64,000 bases of DNA from Marthasterias glacialis (GCA_911728455.2 OU452234.1:10515531-10579530); one strand, 5' to 3'. Shown: positions 36,096-47,519, counted from the first letter of the stretch. The notes: a model not told the origin generated them from the letters alone. Made by a program: numbers and translations.

Positions 36096-36667
36096 GGCAC
36101 CTTTGGGGATACTTGTCAGTGATTTAAAGCAATATTTACACTGGCCCAATGAGAACAATGGGTGGGACTACTTTACATATACTCATTTACACTGTGTCCA
36201 ACTTTGGGAGGGTGTCGCGTGATTCCTCATTTTGGTAATGGATTGGTAGAACCCTAATCAAACTTTACTTTATTGGTTTAATTTGGAGATCTATATAATA
36301 TATATACAGGTACTTCAATGTGGTTTTATCATCAAGTAAAACTTGAGACTATTCTGATAATTAAAGACACTGCTTTAATTATATTCACTGCAATTGAGAT
36401 AATCATTTCTTATTTTTTTATCACATTTCAAGTGTCAAACAATACGTTTCTGAAGCAAGGCTGCTTTTTTGCACGGCTTAATAGATGCACCCGATCATGT
36501 ATAAAATGCAAGTTAACGTTCAATCTCTGCAGCACCCGTTTTATAAAACCAAAACACATTATTTCGTGTCACCGACATTACTCAAGATTTTAATCACTTG
36601 TGATAGCCTTATTTAGAGTTTTGTGTTTCACCCTATTAAATAAAATATATGAATTCTTAATAACAGT
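36096..36667. other. AT-rich intergenic sequence
   Basis: No gene or repeat recognised; the short frame at 36318-36593 has no known relative. Confidence 0.35.
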
Positions 36668-36670
36668 TTA

Positions 36671-37124
36671 TTATTACCGCATGAATTTCTTAATATAATT
36701 ATAAATGCAATGCATAAATTCGAAGATATAATGTACAAACTCAGCTCAGTTAAGTCTGTTAACATAGAAAAAGAGTCAAATTCTGATCAAAATATTGATC
36801 GGTAAATTTCCAACATTTAACGATCAAAGACAGAAAAAAGTTCTCATAATAATTGCATTAAAATAATTACATTTATTTTTCGTTTATTTTTCGTTTATTA
36901 TTACCGCATGAATTTCTTAATATAATTATAAATGCAATGCATAAATTCGAAGATATAATGTACAAACTCAGCTCAGTTAAGTCTGTTAACATAGAAAAAG
37001 AGTCAAATTCTGATCAAAATATTGATCGGTAAATTTCCAACATTTAACGATCAAAGACAGAAAAAAGTTCTCATAATAATTGCATTAAAATAATTACATT
37101 TATTTTTCGTTTATTTTTGTAATA
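36671..37124. repeat. 227-bp tandem duplication, virtually identical copies
   Basis: TTATTACCGCATGAATTTCT starts at 36671 and 36898; I see no difference between copies through TTTATTTTTCGTTTATTTTT. Recent duplication or assembly artefact. Confidence 0.9.
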
Positions 37125-37519
37125 ATTAAAATACCACTTGAAATTTGAGTTTGACCTCCAAGCTGCAAATAATTTCAAGTTATTCATTTTTCATAATTTA
37201 GATTTTTTCGAGAAATTTTCGAGGTGCCTGTGGATTTTTTTTCCACAGGACTCGAAAGCACTGAGTATACAGTCCTTATCACACATCGGTGTAAGGCAAA
37301 ATTGAAATTTATATAAATTTTCTTGTTATAAACATTTCAAGAGAATAATACGTCAGATTTGAATTGGTGAAAGTCATTTGTTTCACCGAGATTAAAGTTC
37401 CAATTGTTAGAAGTTTGAAAGTAATCCATTGGTGATAGTTCCATTAGTTTGAATAAATATAATAAACAACGATGAACAAATCTACATGTACATGTAGGTC
37501 TAATTTCGTAAATAAAAAC

Positions 37520-38345
37520 GATCAGTTCTAGATTTAACCCTTGTTGCATCTTACACCAAAACTGAAGGTTGGGTGTCAGCCTATAGTTTATCATTTGTAA
37601 CATCATATATTTAAATTAGTTCTTAAAAACACATCTTTTTCTTTGTAGTTAGTATTGTAAAATGTATACTTATTCAAATTTGAAACATAGACTTGTTAGA
37701 GTTCTAGATTTAAACCATGTTGCATCTTACATCAAAACTGATGGTTGGGTGTCAGCCTATAGTTATCATTTGTAACATCATATGTTTAAATTAGTTCTTA
37801 AAAACACATCTTTTTCTTTGTAGTAACTATTGTAAAATGTATACTTATTCAAATTTGAAATATAGACTTGTTAGAGTTCTAGATTTAACCCATGTTGCAT
37901 CTTACATCAAAACTGACTGTTGGGTGTCAGTCTATAGTTATCATTTGTAACATCATATGTTTAAATTAGTTCTTAAAAACACATCTTTTTCTTTGTAGTT
38001 AGTGTTGTAAAATGTATAATTATTCAAATTTGAAACATAGACTTGTTAGAGTTAAATTCATGCTGATTTAATTGATAAATACATTTTTAAATTATGTCAT
38101 ATAAATGTTAAATAATTTGTTGATACTAAACAATGTCATAATTTGCATTTAACACGATAGGATTTGATATATATTTTAAGAAATGAAAATCTTAACCACT
38201 TGCTGTATCTTACATCAAAATTGACAGTTGGGTGTCAGCCTATAGTTTATCATTTGTAACATCGATATGTTTAAGTTAGTTCTAACAAACACTAGTAAGT
38301 ATTGTAAAATGAACAGTTATTCAAATTTGAATAACTCTAAATTTG
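37520..38345. repeat. Tandem repeat, period about 176 bp, three full copies plus a diverged one
   Basis: GTTCTAGATTTAA starts at 37524, 37701 and 37876, each followed by TTGCATCTTACA-CAAAACTG, TTGGGTGTCAG and TTTTTCTTTGTAGT. A fourth, more diverged copy covers about 38195-38345 after a 140-bp unrelated stretch. Confidence 0.85.
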
Positions 38346-39085
38346 TTAGAGTTAGATTAATGATGACTAAATTGATATATAACCTTGCCATATAAATGCT
38401 AATCATTTTTTTCATGATGCCACCATATGCATTTAACTGAAGCAACAACTCAATACTTACAAAATCTAGAACCTGTTCAAGATTTAGCATTTATGTATTT
38501 GGGGAATAACATGTTTTAAACAAAAATCATCAAGATATGTTAAATGTGTAATGAATTTAAATATCATTTATTTAATTCAAAACCTAATTTAATTATGGAA
38601 TGTTAGTAGGAGACACTACATTACTTTTATCAAATATTTTTCTTCTTCTTCAAATTCATGAATTACTATAATCAAAACATTTACCAATACATTGACTATT
38701 GTTTTTTAGTTAAAATTGTGACACATTCGTATTTATAAGAGCATAATCTTGAACAGATTAATGTAAATGTGGTGTGAATGGAATCATTTTTATAGAAAGT
38801 AATTAGTGCACTGACAGTATTTTATCAGGTTTAATCATTTATTTTTAATTCATAAATTGTACTGTTTTCTGCAACATGCTACTTGTAGTTTGGTCTTTTG
38901 TTTTTAATCATTTTAATCAAATCACAGAAGTTAATTCTTTTCAGATGTTCGTGGTTCAATTTAATGGAACTTTAATAATTAAATCTGAGTATGTTGTTTT
39001 GTATTTAAAACATCTAGAAATCATTTTAAAATAATATCAATGATTTATAGATATTTATATATATTTATTACTATTCATTCCTTGT
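38346..39085. other. AT-rich intergenic sequence
   Basis: No gene seen. The - strand poly(A) signal for the exon at 39086 lies here (39064-39069). Confidence 0.4.
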
Positions 39086-39235
39086 TTAATATTGGCCGCA
39101 ATATTTACAACACGCGATGACTTTATTTCCGCCCGACTTGCACTCCAACCCATTAGCAGCAGCCTCATTTCTGTATGTTGCACAATCGCATTTATTACCC
39201 AAAATTAGAAACAATGTATACTTTTTGGGGGCAAA
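39086..39235 (-). CDS. Terminal exon of a Cys-rich protein (5' border uncertain)
   Basis: The - strand reads CDCATYRNEAAANG, then LECKSGGNKVIACCKYCGQY and a TAA. Six Cys sit in the last 33 residues (C-x-C, C, C-C-x-x-C), a disulphide-rich pattern. AATAAA lies 17 bases past the stop (39064-39069), so this looks like a real 3' end. The frame is open upstream to 39373, but a possible acceptor (TTTTGCCCCCAAAAAG) near 39228 may mark the exon start. No family recognised; a secreted peptide is one possibility. Confidence 0.38.
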   Translation of the reverse strand, partial: FAPKKYTLFLILGNKCDCATYRNEAAANGLECKSGGNKVIACCKYCGQY

Positions 39236-39456
39236 AACCACATCAAAGTAAGTGTATGTACCACTAACAAAATTATTAATCAGTAGTCCCATAACCTTAT
39301 GATTAAAAATAACAAATATGTCATAAATACACCATTGCAAGCATTTTAATTCAGCCAGTTCTAAATTTTGCAAATATCATCCTGGTCAGGTTAGTCTAAA
39401 GCAGGGCCACCACGAGCAGGTCCCAGGATACCAGCCCCACACGCATTCTAGCATCG

Positions 39457-39760
39457 TCAGAGCCATTTCACCCACCTTTCGGCAGGGTCTGGTCCGCCAC
39501 CCCAAGGCGGAACCCCGAGGCAGTCCCCTAGCTGTACTAACGCGGTCCCAAAGCCCCACGGCCAAGACTCGGGACTACTGCCGTTTGCCAACCATTTGTG
39601 ATCACACCAGTACCATGCTCCTTCCGATGGAGCAGCCTGATGCATCTTTAAGATCAACATCCAGCTGTCACCCTGGCCGGCAGTAGGACCCCACATGCCA
39701 CGTGCAAGTGTCCAGGTCCCTTTAATTATTCGGAATTTTCCGTGTTTACCACCATCGTTT
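39457..39760 (-). CDS. Unidentified Trp- and Gly-rich open frame
   Basis: A GC-richer island among AT-rich DNA, open on the - strand for about 100 codons upstream of TGA: WTLARGMWGPTAGQGDSWM, then LILKMHQAAP, GAWYWCDHKWLANGS and PWGFGTALVQLGDCLGVPPW. Trp content is unusually high. It runs at its 5' side into the 20-bp minisatellite, so any true start is lost or upstream. It may be a gene fragment or part of a repeat; I recognise no family. Confidence 0.25.
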
Positions 39761-39771
39761 CCGAATCGAAT

Positions 39772-40020
39772 CTCCGCACCACCTATCAAATCTCCGCACC
39801 ACCAATCGAATCTCCGCCCCACCTATCGAATCTCCGCACCACCAATCGAATCTCCGCACCACCAATCGAATCTCCGCACCACCTATCGAATCTCCGCACC
39901 ACCAATCGAATCTCCACACCACCAATCGAATCTCCGCACCACCAATCGAATCTCCGCACCACCTATCAAATCTCTGCACCACTAATCGAATCTCCGCACC
40001 ACCAATCGAATCTCTGCACT
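39772..40020 (+). repeat. 20-bp minisatellite, about 12 copies
   Basis: Unit ACCAATCGAATCTCCGCACC with ACCTATC variants. Exact 20-base period, no spacers, so not a CRISPR array. Confidence 0.92.
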
Positions 40021-40215
40021 GCCAAGGCTCTAAGATCTCCAATTTCATAGTTCAAAAAAACACGTATGTGCTTGCTTGCAATGATGTACTTATTTACAAG
40101 ATATTAACTGTACAGTGCTGCAAAAATAGCCCACTATACGATGATTACACAAAACATTAAACAAACAAACCTACAAACTCAAAGTGCTTGGTTGTTCATT
40201 CATGATGCTAGATGA

Positions 40216-40318
40216 TCATACGCATTGCTCTCCTTCATACCCCGTAGCCTTCAAGATGTCAGTAGAGGTGACTCCCTTTGCGCTCAACTTCAGGGAACTA
40301 TTAGCTACATCTCTGGCT
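40216..40318 (-). CDS. Candidate terminal exon (- strand), unknown family
   Basis: Acceptor TTGACTTTTCAG (- strand), then one base plus 33 open codons and TGA: ARDVANSSLKLSAKGVTSTD, then ILKATGYEGEQCV. The balanced composition looks like real protein. It lies downstream of the exon cassettes at 41.0-43.6 kb and is presumably the same gene, although its start phase does not match their simplest end phase. Confidence 0.4.
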
Positions 40319-41007
40319 CTGAAAAGTCAAGTTTACAGATAAGAAATTGTATGCAAGACAACAATTGCAATGTGCAAAATCCCTTTCAGGGGTGATTAAA
40401 AACGGGTGAGGACCCCTCCCCTAGTGATGGATGGTATCTTGTTTTTTTACAGTGTGATAATTCATCATTACGTAGGTAAGTAGACCGTAGTACTCTGTGA
40501 GAAAGTTTTACAAGTAATTTGTTTTGGAAGCTACTAACGGGTTTTTTTCTTCTTTTTATTACCAAATCAGTGAATATTTTGAGCTTAATGATCTCTCCGT
40601 CTCCAGATCAGGAGATTGCACTAATTAGGGCAAGGTTAAACCATCGTCTATAAATTATTCCTATTTTTTTAATCACTCATCACTCTCAAAGAGTATTACA
40701 TTGATTGATGCACCTGATGCTGAGAAAGGGGAAAAACAAACATTTTGTTTAAAAATGGGTGCTTTTATTGTTACCTTTACATCTAAACATGCTCATCAAA
40801 TGTTCAATTTTTAACTTTTTTGTTTTGTGTTTAATCTGCTTATCTCGCTTGTCATGCACCTGATTTTGCAAATAGGACATTCTGCAGTTACAAAATGTAT
40901 ACAAGAAAATATCGAGTACTGGTTTTAACTTTAAAAGGTCAAATGATTTCCCAATAAATAAGATTACATAACTTGCATTATTTTTCAAACATGATACACA
41001 CAACAAA

Positions 41008-41090
41008 GGAGAGTGCAGCTCCTATATCTTAAGCTGGTCTTGGACATCTACTTGTTGACGGGTAGATATCTTTGGAGATGCTAAGCCTGA
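41008..41090 (-). CDS. Exon cassette copy 1 (nearest the 3' end), with an in-frame stop
   Basis: After acceptor TTTGTGTTGCAG the - strand reads SGLASPKISTRQQVDVQDQ, the same peptide as the three copies to the right, but then meets TAG where the others read MIKEL. Either a degenerate copy or an alternative last exon. Confidence 0.35.
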
Positions 41091-41505
41091 CTGCAACACA
41101 AACAAAATGCACAATTTGCAACAATAAGTGTTTAAAAACATTATCCATCAGTAAAACAGTTAGGTTCAGATTAAATGCTTTTGCTTGAATTTTTCATTAT
41201 TTTCAATCAAAAAGTAAGTGAAGAATATCAACATTGAAAGCAGAAACGAAATGTTCAGAGGACCCCATGCATTTTAGAATTATTTTGATGGTTGCAATCA
41301 AAATAAGCAATAGTGATTTTGTCAACTCTGAAATGATTGCCAAACAACATAAAAATCTCTTTGAATAAATTGTAATGCTACAAGAAAACAAAAGGATATT
41401 AACTTATGTTTAAACAAGAGCAACAACATGCATTCTGCACAATCATTACAGAGGTCCATTTGGGACCAGGGGTAAATATTAAAAGTATACTTTTTGAGAA
41501 TTCAC

Positions 41506-41599
41506 CTTTAAATGGAGAGAGCAGCTCCTTTATCATAGGCTGGTCTTGGACATCTACTTGTTGGCGGGTAGATGTCTTTGGAGATGCTACTAAGCCCGA
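41506..41599 (-). CDS. Exon cassette copy 2
   Basis: - strand reading SGLVASPKTSTRQQVDVQDQ then PMIKELLSPFK, with a possible donor AAAG then GTGAAT. The acceptor carries GTTACAG in place of GTTGCAG. Intron sequence on both sides is also shared with the other copies. Confidence 0.4.
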
Positions 41600-42118
41600 C
41601 TGTAACACAAACAGATTGTACAACTTTTGATTTAGTGTTTACGAACATTACCTGTCTTTAAAACAGGTTCAAATAACTTGTGTTTACCTTTGGATTTTAC
41701 TACACTTTCAATCAAAAATAAGTGAAGAAAACTGTTTGGAGGAAGTCATGCATTTCAGGATTATTTTCATAGTTGCAATCAAAATTTGTTACATTTACAT
41801 GTAGGTTTCAGAAATGCAACTGCCCATTGAAAAAAAATCTAAAGCTAAAACATGCAGTCCAGATTGGTGCTGGTATGAACTGTACCATCAGTGAGCTCTC
41901 TCTCAAAATGAAACTTATCTAGCAAGTGGCATACCAAAATCTAATACCAAAAGCTAAGAATGTGTACTGATGTTGGTGTTAAACATGAAGCAACTTAGGG
42001 GATTGCCAAACAACATACAAATATCTTCAAAAGAATTGTGTAATGCCACAAGAAAATGACTGATATTAACTTCTGCTTTAACACGAGCAACAACATGCAT
42101 TCTGCACAATTCATTACA

Positions 42119-42778
42119 AATAGTTTGTACACGCGGAGTCTCAACTTGGTCGTCTGTACTCAACTTTACTAAGTCGCTTCTCAATTATGTGCAGCGCGCG
42201 TGCCATGTAACTTTCTCGCAAAAACGCACGACCGATTTAGTGCGTGAGGGCGGATACCCAGTACGTGTCAGTGCAAGTTTAGGTGTGCCATCAACACAGT
42301 GCATGCACAATCCGCGTATAGTACCTGTACTTATACTTCGGGTAGCGGGTGTATTAGTTTAATGAAAATCATAAAAAAGCTTCCACCATCTTCCACAGGA
42401 CCTGAAGTACCAGGTACTCATGTGGCAAAGGTCGGCTGGTGCCCGTGAAGAAAGTGACAGCCGTATATACTCAACGCATCGGCAGCAGTGCTTGCACTGC
42501 ACTGGCATAACACGCCGGGGTCATAAACTAACATCAACTTTTCATTTTATTACAGCGGGTGGATTCTTTTAAAATATGACCATCAAACTCCCATGGAATA
42601 TATGATTAATAATGCCTCTAACAGAATAAAAAGTTGCCGTTGTTTGAAAATGTCCAATAACTTCACCAACCGTGGTGAAAAATTTGACCCCCATACGGTT
42701 GTGCGCAACAGTTGGGTGTGTGGGTGTGATCGAGGTGCAACGCGCTTACGTGGAATGAGACTCCACCATTTGTAATGT
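42119..42778. mobile_element. 660-bp insertion with 6-bp ATTACA target duplication
   Basis: ATTACA flanks the segment at 42113-42118 and 42779-42784. The paralogous copy at about 41447 has a single CATTACAGAG, showing the empty site. The inserted DNA is GC-richer than its surroundings and its ends share TACAAAT and GGAGTCTCA in inverse orientation. The short frame inside has no known relative. Confidence 0.6.
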
Positions 42779-42849
42779 ATTACAGAGCTCCATTTGGGAC
42801 AGGGGGCATAAATATTTGCAGCTTACTTTTAAGTAATTCACACCTTTTA

Positions 42850-42953
42850 CTGCAAAGTGCAGCTCCGTTATCATACATTAGTCTTGGACATCTAGGCTGG
42901 TCTTGGACATCTACTTGTTGATGGGTGGATGTCTTTGAGGATGCTAAGCCTGA
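42850..42953 (-). CDS. Exon cassette copy 3, with an internal duplication
   Basis: - strand reading SGLASSKTSTHQQVDVQDQP, then a short tandem duplication (GTCTTGGACATCTA twice on the + strand) which changes the following frame to RCPRLMYDNGAALCSKR. The donor is unclear. Confidence 0.35.
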
Positions 42954-43562
42954 CTGCAACAAAAACAAACTGCACAATTTACGACCTTTAGTGTTTATAA
43001 GAACATTACCCATAATTAAAACAGTTTGAGATTGGTGTTACTTTCAGATTTTTGTATTTCAATCAAAAATAATTAAAGCAAACCAACAATGTAAGCAGTA
43101 AAAACAACTGTTTGGAGGAATTCATGCATTTCAGGATTATATTGATTGTTGCAGTGAAAATAAGCCACAACTTTATCATCAGTGAGCTCTCTCTCAGAAT
43201 GATCTGGCAAACATGCAAAAATGTAACTCTCCAAAAGCTAAGAAATCGTATTGATATTTGTTAATTGTGATGCCGCAAGGAAATCATTGATGTTAACTTC
43301 TGTTAAAACAAGCGCAACACCATGTATTCTTCACAATTAATGCAGCAAATCACAAACCATCGTGATAATGTCTTCGACTGCAACATCTATCAGGCTCCAC
43401 ATGGTTTCAAAGGCATCATGAAATTAGACGATGACACAACAGACTGGCTTTCTTCCAATCTGCCCATTTAAAGTACAAATCCTGAATAAAGTTGGCTGAA
43501 ACACACATGAACAAACAGAGCTTCATGTGGGACCAGGGATAAATATCAAAGGTATACTTTAC

Positions 43563-43646
43563 TGGAGAGTGCAGCTCCTTTATCATAGGCTGGTCTTGGA
43601 CATCTACTTGTTGATGGGTGGATGTCTTTGAAGATGCTAAGCCTGA
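43563..43646 (-). CDS. Exon cassette copy 4, symmetrical 28 codons
   Basis: - strand reading SGLASSKTSTHQQVDVQDQP then MIKELHSP, from acceptor TTTGTGTTGCAG to a possible donor CCA then GTAAAG. That is exactly 84 bp, phase 0 at both ends, the kind of exon that can be duplicated or skipped without shifting the frame. Unknown protein family. Confidence 0.42.
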
Positions 43647-44809
43647 CTGCAACACAAACAAAATGCATAATTTGTGACAGTTAGTGTTAAAGAACATTAC
43701 CCATCAATTTACAGATAATTTGTGTTTATTGTATATTTTTTTAAAGTATATTTTCTGTTAAAAATAAGTGAAGAAAACCAACATTGTAAGCAGAAATTAA
43801 TGCATTTCAGGATTTTTTTGATTTTTGCAATCAAAATAAGCAACAGTGATTTGGGGGGACTTCAAATGCCAGAACAGTGCTCCTGAGGATTGGTACTGGT
43901 ATGAACTTTGCCATCAGTGAACAGTGACGCAAAATAAACAACAGTGATTTTGGAGGTCTTAAAATGCCATTTTCTCAACTTTGATAGCATGATGGACATA
44001 TTTCTTTGGAGGATAACAAATTAGTGATTTTTTATAATGAAATTAATCAACTTTGATCCTTGATGATTATCAATCCTGTCATTGCCATTGTTCGTATGGA
44101 CATTATCTATGGAACAGAGTATGATTGGTACGTTGGTATTCTCCAGCTACACAATGATGTCATCATCAAGGACCACAAGGCTCTGATGTTTAAGGGGAGT
44201 ACTGAATATATATAGGGCAGGAGTTGAAGAGGTGCTGAACTGTTTGTTGCTAGGTGCCACACTCGCATCTGTCCATGGGCGCCACACTCACATCTGTCCA
44301 AGGGCTCCGGCATGTCAATTTTCTGCAAGAGGGAATGATATCTCCCAAGCATTTTTGGTTATTGAAAGAATACATTAATTCAAACCTTACAAGTTTTCAG
44401 TCAAGACTTACCATAAATTTTGATACTGAGCGTTTATATTGTGTCCAGCATCTCATATCTCTGGTTGTCAGATTCAGGATCTCCTTGGCTTTAAATGTTT
44501 TTTTCTCATTTTGCACTGCAGTATTCAGCCAACACCATGGTTTCTTTTATCACGTTTTCCTGTAAAATTACTAATAATATAAACATCTTTTCACTACATT
44601 GTAGGTTATAGTCCAGCCATTAAAAATTGTTCAAGTACAATTTGTGCTTAATTTGTTGTTAAGCAGGAACACTGTTTATGTAAAGTGTCCAGTCAGGTAG
44701 ATAGATATGGGTTAAATAAATCTTAAAACTTAGTGAATTTCTTTTGGAAGAGATTTGGTTATTCTTGTTGTTTAGAAATGTCAACCTGGACAATTTTCTA
44801 TTGATCTTT
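43647..44809. other. Intergenic or intronic sequence with duplicated intron blocks
   Basis: AAGTGAAGAAAACCAACATT, GCATTTCAGGAT and GCAATCAAAATAAGCAACAG (43.75-43.86 kb) repeat blocks seen next to the other exon cassettes, marking the 5' limit of the segmental duplication. Beyond 44.0 kb nothing is recognised. Confidence 0.45.
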
Positions 44810-46380
44810 ATTGTGGCTCTAATTGGTATGTCCTTTGATACAAAGTATCTCTCTTTGCCATTCAAAGGAACTCCATCTGGTTTTTATTTTTGTTGAAACA
44901 TCCTCTATTGTGTTATCATCCATGTTTACTGTCTGGCCCAGGTATTTGTATCCTGTGACCCTATTGTTCCCTTGGTCCTCCGCCATTACTGTATCGTCTG
45001 TGTGGAAGTTTGTCATGTATTTTGTCTTTTCCTGTTTCATCAGTGTATATATCTTCTGCTATCTTAAGATATCCTTCGCTGACTTTTCTTTTTCTCAGAG
45101 CTTGAAATAGATCTTTGTGTTCCCCTGAGTCAAGTGCCTTCTCATAGTCAATAAGCCCTGCGATTTTACTGCGCCATTTGGGCTCTCCCTCGTCCAGTAG
45201 CTGTTTTTCTTTTCCTGGAAACAGGTGTTTGTAATAACTAGCCCATGCTGAGCTGCAACAGTAGTGTTTCTCCTCTTGTGTTTCTCTCACCAACTCCATA
45301 TAATTTTACCAATGATTGCTTCTTCTCCCGGTTTCACTTCTTCTACTTTGAAATCTCCTATGACTATGGTATTTTTAGATTTGTGCTCTTCAGTTGCCTT
45401 TTTTTAATGTCTTCGTAACTCTATCGACTTCTTCGTCTGTGTGATCACTCATTGGTGCATATACTTGAATTATGCACAAATCCTCTTTCCCTGACAACTG
45501 TACTTTAAATGAGAGCACTCTGTCTGAGTGGCTCTTTAGCTTATTAACATAATATTTTATCGTGTTCGAGAAAGCCAATTCAGCTGGCCTTGCTACTTTT
45601 TTCTGTTTTTCCTTGGTTGCACAGCCATGCACCACCTGTTATTTCTTCCAGACCTTCCTCTTTCCTCCTTGTCTCTGCTAGACCTATGATGCTCCACTTC
45701 AAGTCTTGTAGGTCATTCATGAGCTTTTCTAATGTTTCCTCAGTTCTTAGTTTGCATGTACTGTAGGTTCATATATACATGTACAGTTCACTGTGTTCAG
45801 CCTTTGTACTCCCTTCTGTCCTGAAGCTTTCTGACGACTTTTATTTTTCAGAACTTCATCCTTGAGTTTTACCTTTTAGAACAGGGCTGTTCACTTCACT
45901 ATCTTCATGGTGCCATTAATTTTGACCTGGGCTTTACAGCCTTCAATTTCTTTGTCATTCATTCATATTTCGTGAGGGGTTTTTGCCATATGCTGGTTGT
46001 GTTGTCAGTGTGGAGGCCACTGATAAATCTAATGGATTTAAATCAACACCTTTTGATGCATTTCCTCCATCAAGGGCCCCACTACCCTACTCAGGCTTCC
46101 TGGGTTAGCCGGGATATCTTTCCACATGGGACTCAGTGTTTTCTACTCATAACCCTGAGTTTGTGACCCTTACCAGGTACTACCAACCGGGTCAGTTGAA
46201 CCTGGACTCGCATTGGCAGGGGCAACCACTCCTTGAGATAGTTGAGGTCACAACTACCTGCTACCATGACCCAATTGGAAATTGGAAATCATAGTTTTCC
46301 TTCTCCTAAGCAGGCTGCCATCCAAGGCTACAAGCCCCAACAACCCAACACCTAGGTTGACTACCTCCCATAGTTAACAA
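44810..46380 (-). mobile_element. LINE (non-LTR) remnant with endonuclease and reverse transcriptase pieces
   Basis: Read on the - strand from 46.38 kb: noncoding 5' part; endonuclease N-terminus at about 45.74-45.62 kb (IIGLAETRRKEEGLEEI); endonuclease core at 45.64-45.39 kb (LCIIQVYAPMSDHTDEEVD); reverse transcriptase at 45.30-44.96 kb (IDYEKALDSGEH, then EGYLKIAEDIYTDET); and RT3' at 45.04-44.82 kb (TVMAEDQGNNRVTGYKYLGQ). Frames change several times and the piece between the RT blocks is much shorter than in an intact RT, so there are internal deletions. RT carries D-Y-E-K-A; the YADD core is degraded to HTDD. A family widely mislabelled as craniofacial development protein 2-like. The 3' end is missing here, but a related one is at 55.9-56.3 kb. 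Confidence 0.8.
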
Positions 46381-46389
46381 GCTCCTCCC

Positions 46390-47495
46390 GCCCAGAGAAA
46401 CTGGTTCAGCATCGCAGAAATACTGATGCATCGCAAGAAAGAGCCTGTTCTTCCCGATAACTCTTGCCACCAGACTTTAGCTGAGAAATTCTCGCAGTTC
46501 TTTTTTTAACAAAATCACCATGATTCACAATGACATCGATATGCAGAATGAAGCACAGACAAACCATTCTCAGTCCAGCGCTCAAGGGGGCCCATCACCA
46601 TTCACACCAGTGCTGAATGATTTCATCCCTACTTCCACTGCTGAAGTAAAGAAAGTTATCGTGAGTTCACCAACATCGTCATGTCAGCTTGATCAAATTC
46701 CCACAGGACTCCTCCAGGCACATGTTGACATCTTGGCCCCATACATTGCAGAGATTGTAAATAAGTCTCTCCGTTCTGCCACTTTTCCAGCTGGCATGCA
46801 ACATGCACCCGTGAAACCTCTCTTGAAGAAGCCAAATCTCAACAAGCATGACCTCGCAAGTTACCGTCCTGTTGCAAATCTCAGCTACCTTTCAAAGGTT
46901 ATTGAACGAGAAGTAGGCCTATCTATTCGTCTTCAGTCCTACTTGGAAGATAATAATCTTCAAGCTACCTCTCAAAGGTTATTGAACGAGTAGTAGGCCT
47001 ATCTATTCGTCTTCAGTCCTACTTGAAAGATAATAATCTTCACGACAACTTCCAATCTGCCTACAGAGTAAATCACAGCGTTGAGACTGCCCTCCTACAA
47101 GTGCAAAATGACATACTCACATCAGAGGATGGTGGAAAGGTAACTGGTCTCATCCTTCTTGATTTGAGTGGTGCATTCGACACTGTTGATCACGAAATTC
47201 TGTTAGAGAGATTACAGCAGATTGGCATTGGCGGGGAAGCTCTCCAATGGTTCAGATCTTACCTCTAAAAAAGATCACAGGCAGTATGTGTCTGCAATGT
47301 ATGGGGCCAAGATGTCCGGCATGCTACCTCCAACACAGTCCATCTGAAGTTCTCTATTCCACAAGGATCGGTTCTCGGTCCAAAATTGTTCAACATCTAC
47401 ACTCTCCCACTAGATGATATTATCAAGAAACATAATCTCTCCTATCATATATATGGCGATGACACGCAGCTGTACTTCTTCCTCCCTCCCTCCCC
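46390..47495 (+). mobile_element. LINE (CR1/L2-like) reverse transcriptase remnant
   Basis: The frame at 46520-46993 reads LDQIPTGLLQAHVDILAPYI, then PVKPLLKKPNL, ASYRPVANLSYLSKVIER, an RT fingers domain. A 79-bp tandem duplication (AGCTACCT at 46883 and 46962) shifts the frame; reading continues at 47023-47268 with FQSAYRVNHSVETALL and LLDLSGAFDTVDHEI (catalytic Asp of motif A), then a stop. [15 protein letters not shown] and YGDDTQLYF (motif C; Y-G-D-D in place of Y-A-D-D) follow. It ends abruptly at a C run (47494-47508). Dead copy, head to head with the previous LINE. Confidence 0.85.
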
Positions 47496-47519
47496 CCCCC
47501 CCCCCCCACCGGTGGCTTT

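Noticed and set aside
34935-36122. A 395-codon open frame rich in Ile, His and Tyr
   Set aside because: It is the translation of hexanucleotide simple sequence without stops in any forward frame; composition changes exactly where the hexamer changes.
39772-40020. Regular 20-bp repeats, first considered as a CRISPR-like array
   Set aside because: There are no spacers, the units are contiguous, and the host is an animal.
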